From Rhabditoides inermis (lineage: Eukaryota; Nematoda; Chromadorea; Rhabditida; Rhabditidae), in contig CAWZYM010000020.1 of assembly GCA_963966185.1 (NCBI GenBank), forward strand, positions 1,729,501 through 1,793,500: 64,000 nt of DNA, in the 5' to 3' direction. A program made the position numbers and the translations under genes. Positions 12,377 to 23,767 of the stretch are shown one piece after another. The notes beneath the pieces are model-generated. The model ran no database searches and was not told the origin of the DNA. It saw only the letters and a program-made list of their open reading frames with translations. The stretch's first letter is position 1. Every line of letters begins with the position of its first letter.

Positions 12377-14027
12377 GCATTCAATTCGCCAGATCGATGC
12401 GGGCAAACACAGCCGGCTGGCAGCTAGGCGCGGCGAGCCGACACCGTGCGTGATTCGGTGATGTACTGATTGGTGATTGGGCTATGTATGCGTGTGTTGT
12501 GTATGTGTGCGGGTGGCTGGGGGATGTCGCGACGCTCTGTGTGTTACAGCGGCGGCAGCGGCCGCCCGGCCCCCGAATCGATGAGCCTGCTTCGCCAACG
12601 GGTATCGATCGGGTGAGGCGAGGGAGAGAGAAGGCGGGAGGGAGAGAGGGAGAGAGAGGTGGAGCACGCACGCACCACACACACCACTACCACCCACTGA
12701 CACCCGCGGTACGCGGCAACAGAGACGGATCAGTCAGCTGATCAGCACTGCTAATCGCGCGTAACTAGTTCCCACGACGGGAGATTATGATAATATGATG
12801 GGTGGATGAACAGGGTTGGTAGTGGTAGTGGTGGGGTGAGAGAGCGGGGAGAGAGGGCGCCGATCGCTTGCATACGACGTCATTCCAGAGAGATCGTGTA
12901 GATAACACAAACACTGCATTGACGCAACACCGCCCCGCCGCGCCCGAAATTCGATCGAAAGGAGCCTCTCAATCGAGCGGATCAGAGAGGAAGGAGCGCG
13001 CGGAGCAGAATGGAGCAGAGAGGAGCAGAAAGGAGCAGAAAGGGAGAAGAGGGAGCAGCGCGGATCAGAGTGGAATTGAGACGGGAGAATTTGATGGTAA
13101 AAAGTTATACAAGGAGAGTGAGATAAGAGAAATATCGTTTACAAAAATGAAGCAAATAAGGTAGTAAGGAATGGAACAAAAAAACGAGTCACAATTCACG
13201 ATGAATCAAAATGTTTCAACTTACATAATATGAGAAAAGAATAAATACTTTGTATTTGAGATAAGATTCAATATTGACGAATAATAATTGCACAGCGAAG
13301 ATTTTGTGATAGAGGGTAAGAGATAAAATGATTTTGCTATCAGCGACATTAATCAATGTACGTGTGAATGGGTGCGCGATAAGAACACAGATTGACTGAT
13401 AAAGAAGGAGTGATTTGAGATCAATTACCGTATTCCCATGTGTCCGTTTGGGGATAGGCGCTTGGCCAGAAGTAGGGTCGTTGCAATCGGTAGAGCGTGC
13501 CGTCGTTAGCGACCTGACCAACATGAAAGTCACACATATCATCTCAATCAATCCAAGCTACAACAATAGATTCAATCAGGCGTGATCAGGCGTCGTGTCA
13601 ATAATATCGTGAGACTGTATTCGATTGAGCAAGAATGAAATCGATTAATGACACATCTGACGAGAATAACAGGAGTAGTGGAATAGTAAGCGTGCATGTG
13701 GCTGGCTCACCGTGCTACTCTGTTCGATGACAGGGAATAGGTATCCGTGTTGGAGGAGGAGGCTGGCGATGTGCGCCGCCTCCTCGCTCTCGTCGGCCGA
13801 GGCCAGCTGCCCCGTGAGGGCGACCAGCTGCTGACCGGTGAGCGCCTGCGGCACCGCTACCCGGAAATACTTGTGCGTCTTCAGTTGCGCCGCCTCCAGT
13901 AACCGCCGGCTCAGCGCGTCTAGCTGCAATGCGTTAACGTGGGCCAATTCGAGCGGGCAAAAGACGGTCGGGTAGAGGAGGAGCAGACGGAGATGATGCT
14001 TACCTTGGCGAGCGTTTCGGCTGCCAT
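9865..14027 (-). CDS. R7-family regulator of G-protein signalling (EGL-10/EAT-16 type)
   Basis: R7 RGS proteins bind Gbeta5 through a GGL domain and accelerate GTP hydrolysis by Galpha-o or Galpha-q at synapses. Exons: 14027-14004, 13923-13711, 13513-13429, 12155-12077, 11994-11901, 11675-11592, 11425-11313, 11140-10964, 10814-10733, 10686-10534, 10448-10293, 10184-10101 and 9963-9865, giving about 480 residues. The DEP domain is at about 9-110 ([12 protein letters not shown], then [15 protein letters not shown]). A GGL-like segment with [13 protein letters not shown] follows, then [13 protein letters not shown]. The RGS domain spans about 300-425: [43 protein letters not shown] and [12 protein letters not shown]. 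Two homologues of this class, egl-10 and eat-16, exist in C. elegans; I cannot say which this is. The last exon is the least certain part (see findings). Confidence 0.87.
12317..12374. repeat. (GA)n microsatellite in an RGS-gene intron
   Basis: An almost pure GA tract lies in the 1.27-kb intron 12156-13428 of the RGS gene. The rest of that intron is a mixture of purine-rich and AT-rich sequence with no gene seen. A second tract (CT, 10490-10531) sits directly at the 5' splice site of another intron of the same gene. Confidence 0.95.
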
Positions 14028-14720
14028 GCGTGGTTGGCGCCGGGCGTTCCTAGCTGAACGCACGCGAAGCCCGCGCCACCGAGCCACCAATGATTTCCAA
14101 TAATTCCAACTGCAGCGGCGGCGGGGAGGGAGACAGGCAGCCGCTGCGAGCTCGCTCACTCTCTCTCACTCTCCCCTCTCTCTGTCTCGCTCACTGCAGG
14201 CGCCGCCCGCACGCGACGCGGCTGCGACGCGACCACACACACCACACACTGCATGTGTCTGTGTATGTGCTCGCTAGTCGATGATGATGCGCTCACTCCA
14301 CAACTATTGGTAGATCACCGGAAGCAAAAGAAAATTTTGTGGGACAAAATTGTTACTGTTGTTAAAAATACATATATTTCTGAATAAAAAGGAAACAGAT
14401 GAAAGTGAAATGAAAACTAAACTTGAAAACTATAAAAACGAATGCAGTAATTAAAAATATATATTAAAACAACAAAAAATCAAAAATAATATTGTGTACA
14501 ATTGAACACTAATTTCGAATAAACTTTTATTGTTTCATGTTTCAAGTTCAAACATGGTCCCGCCACGATATAATTGATATATAGCTAAAATGTACGGATA
14601 ACAATCTTTTTCGGAAGTTTCATCATTTTGAAAGTATTTTTGTTTATTTTGTGATTGTATAATTTTATTTTTATACTAAATATACTGGTAATCGATTGTA
14701 CATTACAGGACATTACTCTA
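14028..14720. promoter_or_regulatory. Divergent intergenic region between the RGS gene and eif-3.I
   Basis: This contains the 5' regions of two divergent genes. The half next to the RGS gene is GC-rich; 14330-14700 is strongly AT-rich. A 3' splice-type site (ATTACAG) ends at 14708, 12 nt before the eIF3I start, and may be a spliced-leader acceptor. Nothing else was recognised. Confidence 0.5.
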
Positions 14721-16103
14721 ATGAGGCCATTGTCCTTGAAGGGTCATGATCGTGCCCTGACTAGGGTGCGATTCAATCGTGAGGGAGATCTTCTCTTCTC
14801 CGCCGCCAAGAACAAGGTATGTGATTGATTGTTGTAGCAGATAAACTTCGATGAAATCACAAGTCTTAATATGTACGTTGTAGGCCCCTTGCGTGTGGTT
14901 CACCGAGAACGGAGAGCGTATTGGAACCTACGAGGGACACAACGGAGTAGTCTGGGATCTCGATGTCGCCTGGGACACGAGCCGAATGGGAACCGCCTCT
15001 GGAGATAACTCCATTCGCGTAAGTTCATATATGTCCACATTTCCCACATTGCCCACATCGTTGTTTCAAATTATTGTTTAGGTCTGGGATTGTGAGCGCG
15101 GACTTACTATTCACGAATACAAGACACCGACTCCCGCACGTTCGGTGAACCTTTCCTACTCGGGAAACCTTGTCGCCTTCACTACCATGAAGATGACCAA
15201 GGTTTGTTATTTTGTATTTTAATTTAGTATTTTTAATATGTACATGTGATGGATGTTTAGAACATGTCGTCACTGTGCGTAATGGACTGCCGTGATGGTG
15301 CGCAGATGAACGCTGATACTGAGCCAATGTTCAAGGCACAGTTCGATCAGTCGGCCGTCAACTGCGTCTTCTCTCACCTAGACGAGAAGGTTATTTTTCC
15401 TTCGTTGTTTTAAGCAAAAACTTTATGTTTAGGTGACTATTGGTAACGAGAACGGACTCATCCTGCAGTACGATCTGCGCAACGAGTCGGAGCCTTATAC
15501 CTCTAACGAGTCTGCTCACAGGGTTTGTTATCATTGATTGTGGCTTGTGTTCGTTGTTTTACTTTGTTGTCTCAATAATTCATTTCAGTACGGTATCAAC
15601 GACCTGCAGCTTTCTCCCGATGGAGCGTTCATCATCTCGTCGTCCAAGGACAAGACTGCTGCTCTTCTCGATGTGAACACGCTCGATCAGGTCAAGCAGT
15701 ACAGGTACGTGTTATTGTTTATCATCTCTACTGATATGATATTATTGTGTATAGGTCGGAGCGACCTGTCAACTCGGCATGCGTCTCGCCCATCCGTGAC
15801 CACATCATTCTTGGAGGAGGAGAGGATGCTATGCAGGTATGTTTCGTTCTTCTTTTTTGCATTTCAAATGCGTTTCTATGTTTGTAGGTCACTCAAACTG
15901 CTGTGTCTGCTGGTCACTTCGAGGCGAAGCTGTACCATATGGTGTTCGAGGAGGAGTTTGCTCGTTTCAAGGGACATTTCGGTCCAATCAACACGCTCGC
16001 CTTCCACCCCGAGGGCAATTGCGTCGCGTCCGGAGGAGAGGACGGTTACATCCGCGTGCAGGAGTTTGACCCCGACTATCTCGAGTTCAGCTACGACTTC
16101 TAG
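14721..16103 (+). CDS. eif-3.I: Translation initiation factor eIF3 subunit I (WD40)
   Basis: Seven-bladed WD40 subunit of the cytosolic eIF3 complex, which loads mRNA and initiator tRNA on the 40S ribosome. Exons: 14721-14816, 14884-15018, 15082-15201, 15261-15389, 15433-15522, 15589-15704, 15755-15836 and 15888-16103, all in phase, giving 327 residues, the usual length. Diagnostic segments are the N-terminus [104 protein letters not shown] and the end EFSYDF. Introns are 43-68 nt, typical of nematodes. The AG at 14708 supports the chosen start. The 3' flank of this gene is duplicated at 21169-21341. Confidence 0.97.
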
Positions 16104-16131
16104 TTGACTTCGTCCGAGTTCATCGTTTCCT

Positions 16132-16290
16132 CGAGTGACCCCAGATGCCTCCGCCTCATTCTCCTTGTCGGGTACCAATTGGCACTAGGTATCTGGAGTC
16201 GCTCTATTGTTGTTCCACCTCCGGTCTTCTGTTGTCTGTTTCCAAACTGTTTCCAATCGGTGTTCGCCGTGGTACTTGTCTTCTGGTGTG
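16132..16290. repeat. eif-3.I 3' flank, original copy of a dispersed duplication
   Basis: Sequence starting CGAGTGACCCCAGATGCCTC just after the eIF3I stop recurs, about 90% identical by eye, at 21169-21341. The shared part runs through a GTTTCCAAACTGTTTCCA block to TGGTACTTGTCTT. A GA microsatellite follows at 16351-16370, then sequence to 16700 with no feature I can support. Confidence 0.85.
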
Positions 16291-16857
16291 ATCAATGATG
16301 AAATTTTTTATGATAAAAATGCACGATCATGGAAAATCGCATTATTTTAAGAGAGAGAGAGAGAGAGAGATAGGGGTATGAGAAAGAGATGCTTGCTTAC
16401 CCCTGAAGTGATTTCAGATTAACTTATTTCAAGGCCCAGTCTATGCCGCACACTTGGTTCAGTGAATTGAAGAGCTGTATGCCTCCCAACACTTGATTGT
16501 TTCTCGATTTGACGAGATTTTTCTCATATTTTGTCCAAAGTTCCCAGTTCCCAACTGTACATGAATGGATGAATGAATGTCCCTTTCGTCTCGATTCATC
16601 TGGCTTACCGGTGGTGGTGTGAGGTGAGGTGATCGCGTGCCGCCTTTTGTTTTCACAGACTGACGTTGATGGGGAACCAAAATCGAATTTAACGCTGGTA
16701 GTCATTTAAGACTTTCCCTTCGATAACACATCATATTTTTGTCTCCGAACATCAATCGGTTGCATTGATTAACCGTTCAAACATACTTTATTTCATCTAA
16801 CGCACCAAGTCAGTTCATAGGGGATAATCTGATGTTGTAAGTGTGAGTGTGTTCAGA

Positions 16858-17905
16858 TTTGGGGGCCGAAGCACTCCATCTTCTGCTTCTTCATCTTCTT
16901 GACGAGCTCAGGGTCTCGCGCAAGGTCAGTGACTCCCGCCGGTCCTTGTGCGAGTGGGATCGAGGGGGGGGGGATAGTGAGGGGCTGCCCCCGGCCTCAT
17001 CAGCATCACACCGCACCACGGCCATACGCCGTCCCCGTCTTCATCTGCAACAGGTGATCGGTGAGAGAGAGAGAGAGAGAGAGAGGGTGGAGGGTGGAAA
17101 GGTGCACCTCACCGAGAACTTGATAATGTGTGCCGTGTTGTTGTAGAGGGTGCAGGCGGCGCTGCGCTGGTTGGTGCCGAGCGCCACTCCCTCAGCAGGT
17201 TCGACAGTCAGCTGGAAGACGGGGTTGGAAGGGGAGAGCTCGCCACGCGGAGTACCTGGTGGGGCGGCGGTGGCGATGTCGTTGTTGCGCGCCATGCCGG
17301 CTGTCCTTGCTATCGCTGGTATCTAAGAAATAACATCGCCGAGACAACCCTCACTTGTCCGATGAACAGAGCCAGCGACGGCGGCGTTGGCGTCTTCTTG
17401 GCGTTCTGTCCGAACGCCAGCCTTAATCATTCGATTATATTGTACCTTTACAAACTCTGATTGATCATATGATCATATCATCGTAGTATCAGTTCTATGA
17501 ACTGTTTGTTCACTAATGCGAGGTTTTCAGATTTAGTTTAGAAATAATCATTGTCTGTCATTATGTGATTATGAACTCAAAGAATATTTCAATAAGACAG
17601 GTAACGATATAAAACGATAACATACTCGTCCTTCTTTAGCTGCTCCATCACGTCTGTGGACGAGACGACAGCGGGCAGAGCGATCTCCTGGAAACATGCG
17701 CATAACCAGACCCCACACCAACCAACCGGCATCTGCTTGTCGTCCTTCTTCTTCTCCTTCGACTGCTCCCCTTGCTCCAGCTTCTTCTAAACACATCATT
17801 TCCACGTTTCACAGTAAGCAAATTAAACATGTACCTGGGCGCAGTTGGCAACGGCCAGAACAAGGAGCGCCACATACTGCGCGACAGTCGTCAGCCACAG
17901 CCACT
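16858..17905 (-). CDS. Uncertain gene with an MSP-like domain exon and a duplicated Lys-rich C-terminus
   Basis: Function not recognised. Candidate exons on the minus strand: about 17905-17835 (hydrophobic, VALLVLAVANCAQ, signal-peptide-like), 17789-17733 (KKLEQGEQSKEKKKDD), 17690-17630 (EIALPAVVSSTDVMEQLKKD), about 17408-17356 (NAKKTPTPPSLALFIGQ), 17321-17113 and a tail ending at 16858. The 17.3-kb exon encodes NPVFQLTVEPAEGVALGTNQ and CTLYNNTAHIIKFS, which resembles the first strands of a major sperm protein (MSP) domain. The tail KKMKKQKMECFGPQI matches the neighbour at 18.5 kb, but the junction into it is frame-ambiguous and has lost about 20 bases relative to that copy. It may be one gene, two, or a decaying duplicate. 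No start codon is certain. Confidence 0.35.
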
Positions 17906-17929
17906 ACGGAATGTAGACGTCAAGTATAG

Positions 17930-18490
17930 GTGGACACGTTATAGGAAAGAGGAACACAGTGCGAAAGCGAATAGGTCGGGTTTGAAGGAAAAAGTGGAAG
18001 AGATCGATGAGGAGACGACGAGGAGAGAGCGATATCGAAAGGAAATGGAGAGAAGGAAGAGGGGAGAAGGCAAAGGGAGAGAGGAGACAACATAATAAAA
18101 GAGAAATCAGAAAGGAGATGATAGAAGGAGAGAACAACATTCAGAATACAGAAGACATAGTGACAGAAATGGTGAGGAAAACGGGGGAGAGAGGGAGATG
18201 GGAGAGAGAATGAGAGTAGAGTCATCATACCATCAGCATACTATCCTCAACCGGGGTTACGACAACACTGACCTTGTGTTCATCACGCGATTAGACAATA
18301 ACGAAAGAGAAATCATTTCAGACACTCCTTTCGACACATCATTTTCTTGTTTCTCACGACATCAATCTAATCGGTTGCAATGGTTAACCGTTCTAACACA
18401 CTTTATTTCATCTAACGCACCTGGTAAGTCAATTTTTAGTTCTTAAGTGATAATCGTTTTCTTGATAAGTGATAAGATAATGTTGTAAGT
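17930..18490. other. Intergenic, purine-rich, no gene seen
   Basis: 17950-18200 is a GA-rich stretch without splice or coding pattern. 18325-18490 is a diverged copy of 16712-16858: both carry CGGTTGCAxTG, TTTATTTCATCTAACGCACC and ATGTTGTAAGTGTG in the same order. The duplication therefore extends beyond the coding tail. Confidence 0.6.
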
Positions 18491-18505
18491 GTGTCATATT
18501 TCGGG

Positions 18506-19244
18506 GCCGAAGCACTCCATCTTCTCCTTCTTCATCTTCTTGACGAGCTCAGGGTCGCTCGCGTGGTCAACGACTCCCGCCCACTGCTCGTCGTGCAGCA
18601 GGTCCTTGTGCGAGTGGGTGAGGTGCGAACGCAGCTTCCCTGGCTCTACAACATACACATTGAGCGGTTCGCGAGCGAGTGCGGCCGTACCGGAAGTCTT
18701 TTCGAACATGCACGGCGTGTCGTCGTAGCGGGTGGGGTGGCGGCACTCGTACTGCGCGCCCACGTCCGTGTGCCACTACGCGTGCCACGTCAGACACCTG
18801 ATCTTCACCTAAACACCTATGTCACACAGTCTAGACAGCACTCGCCACTCACTGTAGGCCCGCACTTGTGGCAGTGCTTGCGGGGCGCTGCCGGAAACGT
18901 CCTAGCTCGAACGACCACGGTTCCACGCGCCCGCGCGGCTCTGCGGCGCGCGTGAAACTCGCCCGCTTCACGCTCCACCTTTTCGTACCATTCATCGTAG
19001 TATTTTTCCTTTTCCTTTTCCTTTCCTTCTTTTTCTCGTCCTCCTCCATCTTCTTCTTAGCCGCTCGCTTGGCCTTGCGCGCCTTCTCCTTCTTCTCAGC
19101 CGTCTCCCTCTTCTCCTTCTCCTTCTTCTCCTTCTCCTTCTTCTTCTTCTTCTTCTTCTTCTTCTTCTTCTTCTTCTTCTTCTCCCTCTTCTCTTGCTCC
19201 TTCTCCTCCCTGTCCTCCTCTCTTTCCTTCTTCCGCCGCGCCAT
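18506..19244 (-). pseudogene. Lys/Glu-rich, Cys/His-containing locus, probably broken
   Basis: Family not recognised. From an ATG at 19244 the frame begins MARRKKEREEDREEKEQ and continues as a long Lys/Glu tract (TTC-triplet repeat at 19138-19180). Past the tract, the convincing coding frame is a different one (YYDEWYEKVEREA, then RKHCHKCGPT), so a frameshift or unseen intron lies near 19010-19060. The next exon has an in-frame TAG (about 18780) before WHTDVGAQYECRHPTRYDDTPC. The final exon (about 18646-18506) reads EPGKLRSHLTHSHKDLL and ends KKMKKEKMECFGPEI. The Cys/His spacing suggests a zinc-binding fold, but I cannot name one. Frame break plus stop favour a pseudogene; sequencing error or alternative splicing remain possible. 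Confidence 0.45.
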
Positions 19245-19678
19245 TTTGTCTGATGTGCCACTGCCGACAACCTGAAATGATGTGCCGCGTCAGAGGAAAG
19301 GGTCGAAATCAGGCAATCAGGGGAGCGAAATCAAGTTCAAGTGTTTGGCGATTTTTGGGGTACCAACTACTATGCAGTGGTAGTGGTATGGATTATTCGT
19401 CTGATTTAAAATCTCACCATGTTGCCGTGACGGTGACCGCGTCTAAGCACCGAACAAGTGATACCCATTGATGAAGAAATGACACCCATTGATGTGATTT
19501 TGGAGGAAAAGAAGAAGAAATGATGCCACTTTGCGTTATGAAAAAAATCCGATTTCGCACGGTGTTATTGAAGTCTAATTTTAATTCTTGACACAACACT
19601 ACTTAACTTCACCGAATCATTGTCTGTCAACTGTGTCATGGTGTCACCGAAAGTCTGTCAATATTACCAAAGAGTTAT

Positions 19679-20903
19679 AGTGAGTCCCCCGTTTTCGCGG
19701 TCCGCCGAAACGAAAAATGGAATACGAGATGTGACAGTCCCGACTGATAAATTGAGATACCAGACGCGTTTCGCTAGTTCATTTTTCACTTTCTAGACCG
19801 GTTAGCGGTGTGAACGAGATGAAATTGCATACGTAATGTAGGGAAATGAACTGTGCCACCAGCGCAGCAACTACCGCAACCGCGTCATATTTTGAAAAGT
19901 GATCTAAATGTGATTGAATTGCGATAGATTGTTCCCAATTTGAGTACCAATAGCCTCAGGCAAAAACGAGTACGTGACGTCTTCGTAGTTTAGATTTATT
20001 CGCATTGAAGTCGATCGATATCTGATCGATAAACGGAAATAACTCCTTAGAGATGAATATTTTTCTACAATTTTTGGATGGTAGCATCTTAAAGGATGTA
20101 TCCGGGCAACATTTGTTTATGCCATAGTTTTTGCTTTAAAAGATGACTTTCATAATGGCTAGAAACACCTACTAGATGAAAAGTTCTGAAAATTTGTTTG
20201 AAACGAATTATCGCCGAAAATACAGGTTTAGTCCATATTGGAGTTAGGCTATAACTATCTGAAAAATGAACTTTTCGAAAATCGGTCAGCGCAGTTCCGG
20301 GGAACTCTCAAAAGCATTGCAATGACCCATTGAACACATTTTGATATCTTTCGAATTAACAGAGATATTGCGACTTGAAAGACGTCCCAGGGACTTCGTG
20401 GCGGGACCAATTTTTATTGCCCGTAGTCATCCTTTAAACCCGTTTACTGGACCTCTACGTACGAAAATTTGGAAAATTCAGTCTGGTATTCATAATAATT
20501 AGCAAAATATGAAATTGGGTAAAATTAAAATCCATATTAAACCGTTTTCAAGTGAAAAAACTCAACATGTATAATCATGGATTCTTCCTCCCATTAGAGT
20601 ACTCTGATTCTGTATCAAAGTTGAGCTACCAACTCGCAGTTATCCCCCATTTTGTACACAAATTTGGAAATAACTCGGTTCGTATTGAATAAAATTTCAC
20701 AAAAATTTATGAGCGCATACTTGATAGGCATACAAACAAACCTACGTAGCAAAATTTGAAGATTTCCCGTTCATGGTCAAGATATTCGACAAAACCGGCT
20801 ATCGCCCCTTGGAATAGAGATCATTTCCATAATCGACCGATTGTCTGGTTTGTGTCTGCGTCATTTCTCGTAATGTGCGGACCGCGAAAACGGGGGACCC
20901 ACT
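19679..20903. mobile_element. Non-autonomous DNA element with 27-bp terminal inverted repeats
   Basis: The ends at 19679-19705 and 20877-20903 are inverted copies of each other with one mismatch (core GTCCCCCGTTTTCGCGGTCC). The 1.2 kb between has no open reading frame of note and is AT-rich. I could not find a clear target-site duplication, so the exact termini are provisional. The superfamily is not assigned. Confidence 0.75.
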
Positions 20904-21168
20904 CCAAGTGGCGAGAAAAAAGCATCTCTGACTATGCGGTTTTGATTAGAATGCCAGGTGTCAGAGAGGTTCTAAACTCGCAATCAGAAAGTGAACCGCC
21001 TGCCTCTTATTATTGTTAGCATCCGAGTCACCAAGACGAAGACGAGCTCACGCATACTCGAACTCACCCCGCCTGTAGTTTCTTCCATACCACGCTTCCT
21101 CACAATCTAACCTGTTCCACCTAGTGTCTTTATGAGTGTGGTACTTTGTAGATGAGTTTCTGTGACTG

Positions 21169-21341
21169 CGAGTGACCCCAGATGCCTCCGCGCCTCCGCC
21201 TCATTCTCCTTGTGGCACTTCCCAATTGGCGGTATCTGGAGTCGCTCTATTGTTGTTCCACCTTCAGTCTTCTGTTGTCTGTTTCCAAACTGTTTCCAGT
21301 CGGTGTTCGCCGTGGTACTTGTCTTTTGGTGCAATAAATCA
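21169..21341. repeat. Displaced copy of the eif-3.I 3' flank
   Basis: This matches 16132-16290 in the same orientation, with an 11-bp internal duplication (CTCCGCGCCTC) and small changes. It carries an AATAAA at about 21332 that the original lacks. No eIF3I coding sequence accompanies it. Confidence 0.85.
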
Positions 21342-21444
21342 AACCAGTTTATGATTGAAAATACACGAACATGGAAAGTAAATGGCATGTTTGATTCTCA
21401 CAGAGTGGGTGCAGACTTAGAGGGATCACACGAGCTTTGAAGGA

Positions 21445-23286
21445 TCAGTTGAACTTCTGGTAGTACTTGATGGAGTAGAGGGAGACGAGGAGGGATCCGA
21501 CGAACAGAGCATATACAAAGATGGCACGGGGGTAGTGGACGAAACGGGACACCGGGTCGCCCAGACGAGTCGAAGCCGAGAGGGCGACGGCCAGTGCAGT
21601 AGGCAGCAGCGAACGCGCCTCAACCAACTGAAATCGAATGTGTTTCTATTAAAAATGATCTATTTGTAGAGCCTATGTTCGATTTTCTTGTGTTGGCTCG
21701 CGATCTCGAAAGGATAGATGCCTGGGCTCGCCTATGGCAGATGATAGTATCCACGAGCAAGAACCGACACTTGCAAATTGGGCTGAAGCACGACTGTCCC
21801 TTTCTCCTGTCTGGCTTGGAGTTGCAAAAGGTAGTGGACTCAGTTAGTGATCTTGGTGTAGAAGTATCTCCTGATCTATCTCCTAGGGCACATATCTCTA
21901 AAATAGTTAAGAAGGCCAATCGTGTCTCATATCTAATCACCGCCGCCTCTGCTTCCCCTTCTCTCTCTACTTTTGTCACTCTCTTTAACACCTACTGCCG
22001 GCCCATTCTCGAGAATGCATCGGTGGTTTGGTCCCCTAACCTCAGGTGCGACATCGACGACGTCGAGGAGGTACAGCGTAGGTTTTCCCGTTTTACCCTT
22101 TATAAACTTGGTTACCCGTCCTTTGATATGTCGTACGAAGAAAGGCTTTCAATCCTCGGATTGAAGTCACTCGAGTATCGACGACATGAGCTTGATCTCA
22201 TCTTCTGTTTCAGAGTGCTAGCTGGTTTGGAGAGTGCCGAGCTGAGCGGCATGTTTGAGGTTCTCCCCGCTCGCCGCCAGGCGCGTCGCCCCAACACCAG
22301 ACAGCTGGCGCGATCCTCCATCAAAACACCGGTGGTTTACCATAGTTTTTCTAACCGTGTAGTCTGGGTTTGGAATGACCTCCCCGATTCAATAGTCAAC
22401 ACCTCCAGACTCCTTTCTTTAAAGGAGGCACTCAGTAAGTTTGACCTGCACACTATCCACCCCTTTCCATCACATGCATGATACCACACTCCCACCCCTC
22501 ACTCACTACCATACCACACACCCACTCCCTCACGCACAAGCACACGCACCTCTTTTCTCTCTTTCTATTCATTCTCCTTTTGCTTTGGCTTATTTCACGG
22601 TGGGTCACTCGTGCGTTCCGGTGTTTCATAGCTTATGCTCATATATCATTTGTATTTGTTGTTGTTGTTGTTGTTGTTGTTGTCCACTCGTTATTATCGT
22701 TTATCACACATTATTCGCACGCGATAAATGTCTATCATTCAAAAATCAGGTAGTGAGGAGCGCCAAACTAGGCAGTAGTGAGTGGAAAAGACTTCACAAG
22801 ATAGATGGTTTGAAAAACGGATTATGAGCGATATCGAAACAATTTATATTGAGACATGTGCAAACCTTGCGATCTTTTTGAAAAATCAGTGCAACCCGAT
22901 ACCAATAATTTGAGATTATGAATGATATGACGGTACCTGGAGTCCCGGAGTGGTCTCGATGGATCGGAAGGTCCAGGTGAGGAAGCCGACGACGACCGCA
23001 CCGTAGACGAGGGAGATGGAGGAGAAGAAGCGCCAGCCGGAGCAGCAGGGGCGGGGGCGGAGGGCGAGCAGAGAGCACAGAACCACCACCGGCACGGTCA
23101 CCCACCACGCGGGGGACGACTGCAACGAGGGAATGGACGTGCGGTTCATAAGAACAACGAGTACGAATGACAGTACAACGAACGGAAAACTGAACGAAAA
23201 ATATGTTGGATTGGTGATACCTGGTAGTCGTGTGCGGCGTGTGCAAGAAGAGCGACGGCGGTGGCAATCTGCACAGCTCGCGACAT
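21445..23286 (-). CDS. Small multi-pass membrane protein, unknown family
   Basis: Exons 23286-23221, 23119-22937 and 21627-21445 are in phase and give 143 residues. Four hydrophobic segments are visible: about 4-16 (AVQIATAVALLAHAA), 27-43 (WWVTVPVVVLCSLLAL), 52-72 (FFSSISLVYGAVVVGFLTW) and 115-135 (AIFVYALFVGSLLVSLYSI). The C-terminus is KYYQKFN; its lysines could act as an ER-retrieval signal, which is inference. I do not recognise the family. The second intron (22936-21628) is 1.3 kb because a LINE fragment is inserted in it on the opposite strand. The gene is divergent from the MAP2K gene, sharing about 480 bp of upstream DNA (23287-23767) in which I see no defined element. Confidence 0.7.
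21675..22482 (+). mobile_element. 5'-truncated non-LTR retrotransposon (CR1/jockey-like), post-RT C-terminal part
   Basis: An open frame of 268 codons encodes the region after the reverse-transcriptase core: YCRPILENASVVWSPN, DDVEEVQRRFSRF, YEERLSILGLKSLEYRRHE and FSNRVVWVWNDLPDSIV are typical of CR1/jockey-group LINEs. The RT catalytic motif and endonuclease are absent. A GTT repeat at about 22657-22683 may mark the 3' tail. The frame is still open, so the copy may be young. It sits antisense within an intron of the membrane-protein gene. Confidence 0.85.
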
Positions 23287-23767
23287 GCTGAAAACAAACA
23301 AGTACACAAACACGTAAACAATTCATCACTCAAAAACACCAACGCGCGTCGGACATGAAGACGGCGGAGACAGGCATTTTTGAACGCGCGCAGTGTAATG
23401 GGGGAATTCAGTGCGCACGAGAGGAGAGAGAGAGAAATCGAAGTGAACACGGCTAATGTAGTGCGAGTTAGTTTTGCGGTAGTAAACAGCTCGACGCAAC
23501 AAGTGAGACATTGATTGTGACGAAGTGACATGATGACATAACTCTAAAACGGGGCGGTGGCTGTGCGGTGGCGGTTTTTGGAATGAAATGTCTCGGCGAT
23601 TGGGGGTCATGCCGGGAGAGAGCATGGACAGGCGAGAGAGTGGAGGCAGAGAGAGGGGGGGGGGCGTGTAGCATGTAGTCACTACTGCACAAGACTGTAC
23701 GCGGAGCTGATTGCTGATCTGACAATTGTTGTTGCATAGATTAGATACGTGGCGGATTTTATGTGTG

